Positions 45,651 to 55,406 of a DNA stretch of 64,000 nt are shown piece by piece. The translations under genes and the position numbers were made by a program. The notes beneath the pieces are model-generated. The model was not told where the DNA came from. It searched no databases and saw nothing but the letters and a program-made list of their open reading frames with translations. The stretch covers positions 23,159,764 to 23,223,763 of the forward strand of contig NC_088306.1 in the NCBI RefSeq assembly GCF_032854445.1, read 5' to 3'. Position 1 is the first letter of the stretch, and every line of letters begins with the position of its first letter. This DNA is from Liolophura sinensis. Its lineage: Eukaryota > Mollusca > Polyplacophora > Chitonida > Chitonidae.

Positions 45651-46504
45651 ATGGACACACCAGCCGAGACAAAAAAAAAATCCCCTACCACAACACGGTC
45701 TCTGCCTGCCCGGTCTTGCCCTGCTCCTCCTCCTCCACTCTTCCCACCAAAACCACGACCACCAAAACCACCACCACCACACCACGCCGACCCAAAGGAC
45801 AACAACAGCGACGACCCGGACCGCTGTCTTCCGCATTGTGGTACACGGACACCCCAGAGATGTTTGACAGGACGGATGAGACCAACGTTGGGATTGACAA
45901 ACGGCTGCAGCTTACGGCCCAAAGTCGGTCAGTTGACATGCTGGGACGCCTGCACTGCGACATGTCCCTATCCGCCGTGTACTGACCAAGTATTTCTCCG
46001 TGCCCAAAAGCCACACCCTCATCAACGAACAAAACCTATTTCTAGGCAGCTTACCGACACATTTAGTGGTAAGATCTATGAGCAACACGGCTTTTGACGG
46101 CAGCTACGCTAAAAACCCGTTCCATTTCCAGCACTTCTACACAAACTTCATCACCTGGCATGTCGGCGGACGTCAAATTCCCCCTGACACCCGACTTCGA
46201 GACCGGGAATTTCGTCAAAACGTGAATGAACCTTTTTACCATCAAGGGAAAAATGTTTCACGACGACGGGAACTCCATCCTTCCCACCGATTTCGCCAAA
46301 GGCAACACGCCGTTTTGTTTCGGCTTGACCCCCAACCTTCACGACGATCACCAACTGAACCTAATCCAGATAGGTGATTTGCGCCTGGAGATGCGGTTTG
46401 CCAGGCCGCTGCCGGAAACCATTAATGTGGTGCGCTACGCCAAATTCAACAATATCATAAAAACAGACAAAAGCCTAAACGTGCTCTATGACTTAGCCAG
46501 TTGA
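45651..46504 (+). pseudogene. Capsid protein remnant (Polinton double jelly-roll type), C-terminal half
   Basis: After a Pro/His-rich low-complexity start, three frames in turn carry conserved capsid blocks. The frame ending at 45985 has QSRSVDMLGRLHCDM. The frame from 46000 has NEQNLFLGSLP and YAKNPFHFQHFYTNF. The frame from 46226 to the stop at 46504 has GDLRLEMRFARPLPETINVV and ends near KSLNVLYDLAS. These match the C-terminal half of the major capsid protein found in Polintons and adintoviruses, which forms the icosahedral shell. The N-terminal jelly roll is missing. Two frame changes and a stop show the gene is dead. Confidence 0.75.
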
Positions 46505-47912
46505 AAAAAGAAAACAACATTGACAAGGTGCAATTACGACGTGTTCTCCAGGCGGACGTGTTTTCAAGCGCCGTGCTGGGGGATGTCTACGCTCGAGACC
46601 ATCTGCCTCACCAAGTGACCAACGCACCCTGGACCCGAGTCATCAACACATACACGTGCCTCCGTCCGGGACAGCATTGGATAGCCGTTGTACTGGCTCA
46701 CTTCCTACATGCGAGGACGTTATCAGTTTTGTTAACCAACAACTCGTTTCTTGTGAATGAGTAGATGCTTTATTAATGAAATGGGGATATAAAGTCACAT
46801 GATGATCACACGGTGTCGAGTTGATGAGAAGGTATAAGGCTACAATGAGGGAGAAACAACGTTCATTAAGTATTTTCATCATACAGTTAAAGGATATGCA
46901 TCCACATATTATGAGTTCAATTATGACAAATGAATTAAATGCAATGTACCTGGCAGTACACATATCTCAAAACGTTACAACAACATGTAAAATTAATTAC
47001 ATTTAAAGTTCTACCTATTCTGACTACTTAAGAAAAGGCAAATGATGGACTACATTTATGTTCATCTGTGTTACAATATAAGGGCCTTTCACTAGTAGCT
47101 TGAAGGTAGTGTATCACTACGCGCCGACAGAGGTATAGAGCTAACAGCACTTTTAACGAAATGGCGCTAACAAAGAAGGTATATCGTGATTAGATATTTA
47201 CATATCACAATTACAGACACCCTTAGAATGTTATTTAGGCGAACATGTGTGTGGTTATACAATAAACTACCAGAATACTTTAAATTTGGTCAGAATACAT
47301 TCACTTTCGATATCAACAATAACATGCACCGCGCACAACGATATGTCTCGCACTAATCTACACAGTTTCATGATATGAAAATCACGGAAGTCTGTTCTCT
47401 TTCGTTCATAGTCAACTCACACTGTTGGCAGCTACACCTACCACCAAGTTTGTGTCCTCTGTGTTCAAGGCTGAACGTCCGATCCGGCTGCAAACTGCTT
47501 GCTGTGGCAACATTTCAGACACAGAATATACCAAGGAATAAACCGTGGCGTTACAGCCGTATTCATAGACGTCTGCGCACACCCACCCCATCTCCGGGGA
47601 GAATACTTTGATTCGTACGGACTACCAACCCTCTACACCAATATCACCGCTTGGCTCAACCGGAGGACACACCACTGGGCGTGGAATGGTCGGCGGCTGC
47701 AGAGTCTGGACACCGCTGTGTGTGGACAATATTGCGTGTATTACTTAACCCAGCGGACTCGAGGTCGTCCCATGGACGCTATTGTTCATACGTTGGACAC
47801 GTCGTGCACGACATACGATAACGACTTAATGATACTACATTTGGTGGGCTGCCAGTTTGGTGTCCAGCGTCCGTTTTTTTATCACTCCACCAGCCAGTGG
47901 GCCGTAAAATAA
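46505..47912 (+). pseudogene. Adenain-like cysteine protease, split by a solo LTR
   Basis: The first part (to 46688) has VYARDHLPHQV and the His block RPGQHWIAV. The second part (from 47556) has GEYFDSYGLP and the Cys block DTAVCGQYCVYYL, ending at TAA 47912. This is the maturation protease of Polintons and adenovirus-like elements, which cleaves capsid precursors. The His and Cys of the active site are both visible, so little decay preceded the insertion. The 867-bp LTR at 46689-47555 interrupts it between the His and Asp blocks, with reading frame conserved on either side of the duplicated target. I see no good start ATG; the frame begins just after the capsid stop. Confidence 0.82.
46689..47555. 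mobile_element. Solo LTR, family 2, with 5-bp target-site duplication
   Basis: The 867-bp insert begins TGTACTGGC and ends GGCGTTACA (TG..CA with short inverted ends). It is flanked by GCCGT at 46684-46688 and 47556-47560. Includes ATATAAA near 46790 and AATAAA at 47536-47541. Unrelated in sequence to LTR family 1. No internal retrotransposon region remains. Confidence 0.85.
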
Positions 47913-48053
47913 CGTTCTTTCCATGTTATGAAATAAAAATGAAGAAAGAGAAAAGGACACTTGCATACATTGGTGTTTTGACTTGTATTTATTTCAGCCT
48001 TCACGGCAACACATTATAAGGGGCTTGGTATATAACCGTCGGGGATAGTCCGG

Positions 48054-49690
48054 TCAAGTATACAGGTAGGTGGTGTTCACACCGTCTGGGAGTACTTTAC
48101 GCTTCCCGTAAGAATAGGTTAAAACGTCTGTGGTCTGGGTATAGGAGCACATGTTGTTCTGCCTCATGCTTATACCTCGGTTCACACCACTCGCGCTTTG
48201 GTTGTCGCGCAACACGGAGAGGTAGACGTCCTTATTCACTCCTCGAGCGCTAATGCCTTTGCAGGAGAGCTTGTCTTTACTGTTCGACTCCCCGCCGTAG
48301 CAATAGTATGTCTTCGAACACAAAATGACGATAGCGTCGCCAGTACACTCGACTTTGAAGAGCCCTGGCGTACGTGTATCAAAGTCGTAGTGGTCGCGTC
48401 GAGGCAACCATTTGTCCCGCTCCGCCTCGTACACCGCCCGCAGCTCAGGTTTAACCTAGGATTCCCAGTCCGGGTCAGACCAGGCCATGTACGCGGAGTC
48501 CGTGTCCATTTCGCAGTACTGCTAAACGCAGTACTTGTTAAAAAAAACAATCATGAAATCATAATAAAACTCTAACATACTTAGTTTGGCATACTGGTAC
48601 ACCATACATCCTAGTTGCAAGGGTAGGATGTAACGAATGGTCCTCTTGCTGCTCACCACTTCGAAGGTGTCGTCATCGATTTGGTCGACGGTACGGCAAC
48701 GTACACTCTCCGGTAACTTGCGTGTCTTCGTCAGGTCACAGATCTTCACATCCACATGCCGGTCTTGGTTTGTCACGGTTTTGCCATAGACGGAATTTCC
48801 CAACAACTTCATCGTTTCCCCGATAAGAGCCTTGGAAGGGTCGTCGTCCCCCTCACGCCGGGCCTGGGTGACGGCGTTCGCGAAAGTTTGAAAGGCTTAC
48901 TCGGGCGTGTACTCCATCACTTTGTAGACGGGGGTCATTACCAACCCGTGAGCGAGATATCACCCACTTGTCGTAATTGTAATTAGGGGCCAGGTAATTT
49001 CGAATGTCCAGAAATTTCAGCTGCGGCGTGCTGAGGGCCATGTGGTTATTAATACGCTTGATAACACACCCCAAATCACCGGCTTTGACCAGTTGGGGGT
49101 AAAGCCTTTGCTTGATCAAGTTCAGGAGTTGCCCGAGTTGAAGCCAAAGAAGGTGAGCTGGTTGATATAGGCGACGAATTTGTCCGGCACCCGCCGAGTG
49201 TAAGACGGCTTGGTGTCGTTGGGATCAATGCGCTCGTCTAATTCGTCCAGGATGTAGGCATAATGCTCGGTGAGATAGGCCTCTGCTGGTCTCGCTGATG
49301 GTATTGAGGTAAGTCATCATTCGCTGGACGAGTGCGTGGGCATCGCCAGTAGAGATGAAGCACACGGTCTGGTCGTAGTCGGGCACATTTGAGTTCACGC
49401 TGACACTCATGGGGATGTGTTGGGACGTCCATTCAGTTGAGCCGTTCATCGCTTCGTCCACAAGAGAGCTTCGAAGTCGTAACATGCTCGGTAAGGGAAT
49501 ATTCCGTCGTCACCTTCCCGGAGGTAAATACCCATGCCCGCTAACACTTCAAAAACAGTGGGTTGATTGTGGAATACACCGTCTGGAACTTTCGGCGAAC
49601 GGCGTCGGTTGTCAGCAAATACACTATCGCTGACATCGACTTGACAACAGGCATATTCCTGTGTAATATTTTTGCGGGACGAATATCTTC
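48054..49690 (-). pseudogene. Protein-primed DNA polymerase B remnant
   Basis: Reading leftwards on the minus strand: an exonuclease I-like YRACYDFEALLW near 49500, NSNVPDYDQTVCFISTGDAH, an exonuclease II-like LTFFGFNSGN near 49140, palm KFLDIRNYLAPNYNYDKW near 49000, motif B KLLGNSVYGK near 48800, motif C EMDTDSAYMAW near 48500, and a C-terminal segment DTRTPGLFKVECTGDAIVIL ending in TGA at 48054. This is the order of family B polymerases of the protein-primed (phi29/Polinton) type, which replicate linear DNA with inverted ends. The blocks lie in at least five frames with several stops, so no enzyme can be made. The polymerase is the longest coding relic in the element. Confidence 0.85.
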
Positions 49691-49699
49691 ATGTGGTCT

Positions 49700-50145
49700 C
49701 TAGCTTCTGGATTGTCTTATAGAATTGCTTACAATTTCAAATAATTAGCTGTTGGTTGTCTTATAGAATTGCTTATAATTTCACATAATTATCTGTTGGT
49801 ATCGGCAGGCATACCTTTTCATGTATGTGCAGAAGCGAATAGCGGCGGGTGATTACCTAGCAAGCATTATGGCAAGTGGGCATAGAATAGCCCTACAGCG
49901 CCATCTGTGATATCCAATAATTATTGTTTTATTCAATTTTACATTAAAAAGGCACCAAATCCAGGGAATATGACCACAGAAACGTGTTAGGCAACATATA
50001 AGTTTTAAAAAAATCTTATAACTTGGAAACATAAGGTTATGTTACACTCGCTGTGTCACTTCGAAAGTAGTTCAACAGTAAATCTCAAGTATCGAGAATT
50101 GGACTATTCATAGTACGAAATACGGCATGTGTTTATACTGCATGA
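49700..50145. other. AT-rich block inside the element, probable insertion
   Basis: Base composition changes abruptly from the GC-richer polymerase and zinc-finger relics. It contains a 46-bp direct duplication (TTGTCTTATAGAATTGCTTA at 49717 and again at about 49757). I could not identify ends or a family. Confidence 0.5.
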
Positions 50146-50602
50146 TCGTATCGCGTAGCCGAGTGGTACAAACCGTTCGGCTTTAACCAAGCAGGCGTGC
50201 TCCGTGTTCAGTACGTCGATGCACACGCCAATCCCATAACCGGTGAAAGGTCTTGTCATGGGTACGTTTTTCATTTTCTCCCATGCACCTGATGGTGCCG
50301 GACCAAATGGCTCCGGCGGGGAAACGTCCGCCCGCAGGTCGGGCACATGAACCTCTCTTCTCCCTCCTCATCCCTCCTCCTCCATGTGGTACGTCCTCTC
50401 ATGACGCAGCCACGCGTCCTGCCGCGAAAAGTGCCTGGCACACGTTCGGTAGGTAAACTGGAACCTCTCCCCCTCAACATGGTGTGCCTGCTCATGCCGC
50501 AGGCAATCGCTCCGCCTTGAAAAACGCCTGGCACACGTTCGACAAGTAAACTTTGCCCAAAGCCTCTCCTTCTCCTTGTCCTCCTCCTCCTCCGTAAGCC
50601 AT
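50146..50602 (-). pseudogene. C2H2 zinc-finger remnant, possibly the polymerase N-terminus
   Basis: From a possible ATG at 50602 (MAYGGG) a GGA repeat leads, after a frame change, to finger 1 (FTCRTCARRFSRRSDCLRHE) and finger 2 (YRTCARHFSRQDAWLRHE, first Cys replaced by Tyr). After another frame change comes finger 3 (CPTCGRTFPRRSHLVRHH). A downstream frame continues through WEKMKNVPMTRPF to about 50150. Zinc fingers occur at the N-terminus of some Polinton polymerases, and orientation and position fit that here, but the AT-rich block at 49700-50145 hides the join. Could also be a separate regulatory gene. Confidence 0.65.
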
Positions 50603-50696
50603 GATGACAGCGTAGCGTCAGTAGTATACGAGGGGCTCTCTAGGTGAACGTGGTTTGGTGTTTTCTAGGCAGGGTAGGATAGCCGGAATAAGTTTC

Positions 50697-51163
50697 ACTC
50701 TTTTTACACACTTTCTTTTTATCCCGTCAACGCGGAATGGAGCTCATCCAGTGGTCAGTTTTGGCGCAAACGAAATGGAGCTCACACATGTGTCAGTTTT
50801 GGCGCGAAATGGGGTCGAAGAAGCTGCTCAACTCAACTTTAGAAGCCGACGTTTTGGCGCGAAATGGAGCTCACCCATGGGTCAGTTTTGGCGTGAAATG
50901 GAGTTGAAGGAGCTGCTCTTGCGCAAGACATCAGTTTTGGCGCAAAATGGAGCTGAAAGGAGCTGCTCTTGCGCAAGACATCAATTCTGGTGCGAAATGG
51001 AGCTCACCCATGGGTCAGTTTTGATCTTAAATAGAGCTGAAGGAGCTGCTCTCGCGCACAATCCATGGGTCAGTTTTGGCGCGATGCTGCTCAAAAGGAG
51101 CTACGGTCATTACTCCTTTGGCACGCCTCGCATGACGTGTGACGTCCTAGCGGAGCGCGGACT
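50697..51163 (-). repeat. Right terminal inverted repeat
   Basis: The longer copy of the terminal repeat, made of roughly 50-bp subrepeats of GGAGCTCACCCATGGGTCAG plus TTTTGGCGCGAAAT. Exact TTTTGGCGC occurs at 50759-50767, 50797-50805, 50852-50860, 50935-50943 and 51074-51082, with variants between. Confidence 0.87.
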
Positions 51164-51288
51164 CAACGACACACCTGCGCCACCCCAATTGCGCCCCAAT
51201 GCGACACGAAAGCTCCCTACTATACTATTTATAGGTAATGCCGTATAGAGCAACAGTCCAATCAGTGACTGCTATAGATTGTCCGTAG

Positions 51289-51452
51289 ATATTTATTTAT
51301 TTATTTATTAATTGATTTATACCATCGATGTTTTACCCCGTACTCAAGAATATTTCACTCATACGACGACGGCCTACATGGTGGAAGGAAACCGGTCAGA
51401 GCCCCGAGGAAACCTACGACTCTTCGGATGCTGAAAGACCTTCCAACGTACG
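51289..51452 (-). mobile_element. SINE family A copy, head missing
   Basis: TTTA-rich end, CCCCGTACTCAAGAATATTT, core with GAGGAAACCTACGACT, ending near CTTCCAACGTAC. Confidence 0.85.
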
Positions 51453-51639
51453 CAATTTTTGATTATATGGGACACCATGCAGCCCCCGTTTGAGCAATTT
51501 GAGCCCCGTTTGAGTCTTAATTGTATGCAGCTTGCATGGTAAGAAATAGAAAGCTGTACCTCATGGTGTTAAGTTCATATATGTATGTTCCTGCGGCCGA
51601 GATTAGCCCATCTTGAATGTGCTAACGTAAGGGCCCCAG

Positions 51640-51860
51640 ACATTGACGCAGACCTGCCGCTGGTAGCCTCGATTAGACCAGAAGTCTACATTTGGTTGAT
51701 AGAGCAAGATTCGGACGACAGCGCGAGATTTGGTCGAGGTTAACCTGCCACTCGAATAACAGAGCGAGATAAAGTTAAAATGTCGCTTTCTTGACTGAAT
51801 GTCGCCTAAATCTTGCATGAATGTCGGCACTGTCCACCAAATCTCCTTCAAGTATCGCGA
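51640..51860. repeat. TCTCG-type degenerate repeat
   Basis: GCGAGATTTGGTCGAGGTTA, GAGCGAGATAAAGTTAAAAT and ACTGAATGTCGCCTAAATCT resemble the subrepeats of 42600-42900. Confidence 0.55.
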
Positions 51861-51869
51861 CACAAGAAT

Positions 51870-52885
51870 AAACTCGAAATGCCTGCTTCCAAGCAGTTTT
51901 CCAGAATGGTGTTCAGCTTCCGCTTTAGTGCAGGTCAGTTTCGAGATTTACATGTAAGGTGTTTGTAATAGTCGCTAATACACACAATGGCTGTGATATT
52001 TTAAGATAACTGTACGCGGATATATGACCCCTGTTTGCGTGGTGGTATGTGGTTGAGCTGATGAAACTGATGTTTTTCTTACCCAGTGATGCATACCTCG
52101 GCGTATAACAAAGGTTACAATAACTACAACACGACTATGACCATCAGAATATACCTTCTGAAATCCAGGTATTTCCACATACACTTTACCGCCGGGTACG
52201 CCATGCAGTGACCTTTGCTGACCTATTTTTGACAATAGGGGTGCGCTTTATTTATATACGATGATACGATGACCATCGCAGGTTGCCGACCTTACGCTTA
52301 CGTTCATTGTAAACCATTAAAATCGTGATCGTAGCACTAGCTTACAATCGGAACCCTTTTGTACGAAGGAATTGTAAGTACGATAGTCTTAATTTACACT
52401 CAGAAAGTACAGTCGGCTCGACCGCGCTGTAAATATCTACAATCGCCCTCAAAAAGATGTTACGACAGTTGTTGCTTTTTTCTTCTTTTTTTTTGGCATG
52501 TTGTTCAGATTATCTGCCGAATCATTATGATGTAGAATTCTTTTGAATAGAGATCTATTATTGTCCAAGCCAATATTTCTTCCATTATGATGGTTATAAT
52601 ATGTGAAGGACGCCCTGTTGGGGTTTTAACCAACGCTCTTTGTGATCACCGCCTGCGCTTCTACATTGAACTACTGTATGCATGCTGGATCTGTTTGCGC
52701 TCCCCTCCTCAGTAAAATCAAGCACAAATCGGTCGTTCCGAATGGTCAAATCATATCTACTGTCTATGTGCTAACTTCCTGAAATCTGACTGAAACACGG
52801 GCGATTTCGTTAAGAGCTGGGACATCCCAAAAAAGAATCGATGTGGTATTCCACTTACATCACGCGTTAAAATGAACTACCTTTA
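51870..52885. other. No gene seen
   Basis: No supported exon or repeat, apart from a T run at 52478-52493. Confidence 0.45.
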
Positions 52886-52896
52886 GCATGGATTTT

Positions 52897-53170
52897 TTTT
52901 TTTTTTTTTTTTTTTTTGATTGGTGTTTTACGCCGTACTCAAGAATATTTCACTTATACGACGGCGGCCAGCATTATGGTGGGTGGAAACCGGGCACAGC
53001 CCGGGGGAAATCCACGACCATTCCCGCAGGTTGCTGGAAGACCTTCCCACTTACGGCCGGAGAGGAAGCCAGCATGAGCTGGACTTGAACTCACAGCGAC
53101 CGCATTGGTGAGAGGCTCCTGGGTCATTACGCTGCGCTAGCGCGCTAACCGACTGAGCCACGGAGGCCCC
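52897..53170 (-). mobile_element. SINE family A, full-length reference copy
   Basis: Most complete copy in the window. On the minus strand it has a tRNA-like head (A box TGGCTCAGTCGGTTAGCG at 53160-53143; B box GTTCAAGTCC at 53090-53081), a core (GGATGGTCGTGGATTTCCCC), the tail TAAGTGAAATATTCTTGAGT, ACGGCGTAAAACACCAATC, and a poly-A end. Near-identical 11-mers flank it (GCATGGATTTT at 52886, GCATCGATTTT at 53171), a target-site duplication with one change. Confidence 0.93.
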
Positions 53171-53667
53171 GCATCGATTTTAACAGTGACACAAGTGCAG
53201 AGGCCTTATTGCTATTTTGTGAAACATAAATATTTGGGGCTTTTCTAAGATAATAGCAAAAATTTCTTTTGGATTTTCTTACCAAAACATCTCGGCTTTA
53301 GCCTCTTTAACTTGATCAAGAGACTGACGACTGGCAGGCTGGACAGATTTATAGGGGTAAAGCCATGTCCGTCAGATTCTCACGTGCAATACTGAACAAC
53401 ATGCACTTGTGTACTGTGGTTGTTTTATGTAGGTATTTATACCGGCTCGGACGCTTAGTGGTTTAAACGTGGTTTTTACCGTATTATTGGGAAATGGTTG
53501 GGGCTTTGCACGTGTGCTGATGTGGCGACCATTTATAAAGTTGATTATTTAAATCAGATGCTGAAACAAGGCGTTTGGCTCGTTATATGCTTTTGTCTAC
53601 CTTGTAAACTGTAGCCCAGGCTTCAACTCGAAACCAAGTATATATGTATGTATGTGTGTATGTATGT

Positions 53668-54035
53668 ATGAATGCTTGAGGTTTTACATCGTACTTAACA
53701 AATTTAACAATGGTGAGTTTCGTCATTTGACGACAAGGAGTCATTAGGGTGGGTGTACATTTACTGTGTCTTCCTGTGGCAGGGCGAGTCCATGCCGCCA
53801 AAGTGCTCCGGCACTGAAATATTACTTATACCGAAGACACCAGACATGACACTCCACCCACTCACATTATACTGACACCGGGCCTACCAGTACTATTTCC
53901 TTGCTCTAACCGCTGAGTGCCAAGTGATGCAGCAACAAGTACCATTTTTTAAAGTCATTTGTTTGACCCGACCCAGGTATCCCGACTTCAAGGCAGACTC
54001 TCTAAGCCTTAGGCCACCGAAATAATCTCTGTCTT
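53668..54035 (-). mobile_element. SINE family C, near full length
   Basis: Runs from the tail (GAGGTTTTACATCGTACTTA) through GCAGGGCGAGTCCATGCCGC, GACACCGGGCC and CAGCAACAAGTACCA to a head reading GGTGGCCTAAGGCTTAGAGA on the minus strand, with CGGGTCAAAC further in. Confidence 0.8.
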
Positions 54036-54039
54036 AATG

Positions 54040-54420
54040 TCTGTATTTCAAGTAGGAACATATTTACAATTATAATCTATGAAATGACTTCCTTGAATTG
54101 TGCATGTTTGACCTTAAGATTGAGCATGGGAACGCATATTTTAATGGTGCAATTATCATCTTACTGTTTTGCATGCATGTAATATATAAACTTTACTGTT
54201 TAACACTTAAGTAAAATAGCACTGTTGTGGGTCACTCAATCAGACTCAATCATCATTCAATCAATCAATCAATTAATCAATCAATCAATCAACCGGCCAC
54301 GTTTCTTTACAGTTCCACGTTGTCATATTCGCCAGCATGTGTTGAGGAAGAGTGAAGGAAATCGCTATGAGGAGACTACTACGGAAGCATGGTCAGTAAT
54401 CATTTATAAAAATTTTTGTT
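54040..54420. other. No gene seen; (AATC)n tract
   Basis: ATCAATCAATCAATTAATCA at 54255-54292. Nothing else is supported. Confidence 0.45.
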
Positions 54421-54427
54421 TATATTT

Positions 54428-54476
<49 letters not shown>

Positions 54477-54582
54477 TTGGTGTTTTACGCCGTACTCAAA
54501 AATATTTCCTTTATACGACGGCGGCCCAGCACTATGGTGGTAGAAAACAGCCCGGGGGAAACCCACGACCATCCGCAGGTTT
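54428..54582 (-). mobile_element. SINE family A copy cut by the assembly gap
   Basis: Long (TTTA)n end, TTTTACGCCGTACTCAAAAA, core to CGACCATCCGCAGG, then N. Confidence 0.9.
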
Positions 54583-54782
54583 NNNNNNNNNNNNNNNNNN
54601 NNNNNNNNNNNNNNNNNNNNNNNNNNNNNNNNNNNNNNNNNNNNNNNNNNNNNNNNNNNNNNNNNNNNNNNNNNNNNNNNNNNNNNNNNNNNNNNNNNNN
54701 NNNNNNNNNNNNNNNNNNNNNNNNNNNNNNNNNNNNNNNNNNNNNNNNNNNNNNNNNNNNNNNNNNNNNNNNNNNNNNNNNN
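54583..54782. other. Assembly gap, 200 N
   Basis: An exact run of 200 undetermined bases, so the true length may differ. It lies between a SINE and an LTR, both repetitive. Confidence 0.99.
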
Positions 54783-55406
54783 ACAAATACTAAAGTACAT
54801 AAGTTTAACAAGAAAGGATAGCAGTATGTGTACAAATACTAAAGTACTTACGGTGTCAAGTCCAAACGACGCATATATTCCACAATATATACCACACAGG
54901 CACAAATGCTCAGAGGCAAATTCACAAGAGGGAAAATCCACAGTATAACTGAGTGTATGGCGAAATATACACAAAATTCCACAGACAGGGTCCGTGTACT
55001 AATAAGCACTGTGTATACAAGAGCACAAATTAAACATACAAGTTCAGACTGAACAAGTGCTCGGTGGAGATAGGATATAACAAAGACAGAGGCTATAAGG
55101 ACACCAAAATTCAGCACAAAAGGCCTACTAAAGTAATACACAGCGAAAGCATCCAAAACGCTCAATAAATCTCCGTTCTCTCGTTCTCTCCGTTCTCTCC
55201 TTTTGAACAGCTTTCATAGGTCTTATATAGCCTGGTGGAATTGTCTAGAATAAGAAAATTCCTGAATACTTGATGTAAACAAACAGGCACCGAACTGAGC
55301 GCATTCTGGAACACTCTAAGGCAGAGGCAGACAGCAGGCGCCGAACTCAGCGTATGTAAACAGTGGCAAGCTAAATTAGAAACTGACGGCAGTCGTGCAC
55401 ATAACA
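54783..55406 (-). mobile_element. LTR family 1, second copy (minus strand, 3' end lost in gap)
   Basis: The reverse complement matches 33004-33620 closely, starting TGTTATGTGCACGACTG at 55406 and including the TATA box region and the same long open frame. The end is missing in the N run. It is inserted next to, or within, the 40-bp array that starts at 55407. Confidence 0.85.

Larger units (their letters stand above)
44493..51163. mobile_element. Degraded Polinton (Maverick)/adintovirus-like element
   Basis: A 6.7-kb block bounded by inverted repeats that begin AGTTCGCGCTCCGCTAGG (left) and AGTCCGCGCTCCGCTAGG (right, minus strand); Polintons typically start AG and end CT. Inside are remnants of genes typical of the group: PC4-like protein, capsid protein, adenain-type cysteine protease, protein-primed DNA polymerase B and zinc fingers. 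Plus-strand genes fill the left half and minus-strand genes the right half. Intact Polintons are usually 15-20 kb and also encode integrase and a packaging ATPase, which I did not find. Every gene has stops or frame changes, so the copy is dead and internally deleted. A solo LTR and an AT-rich block are later insertions. Confidence 0.88.

Noticed and set aside
46689-47555. Intron in the viral-type protease
   Set aside because: The ends are TG..CA with a 5-base duplication of the target and no GT..AG junction at the frame break, so an LTR insertion fits better.
53100-53170. Possible tRNA gene (A and B boxes present)
   Set aside because: It is the head of a SINE; it continues into the SINE core and cannot form a complete cloverleaf.
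54465-54974. 169-residue frame on the minus strand
   Set aside because: Most of it is translated N from the assembly gap.
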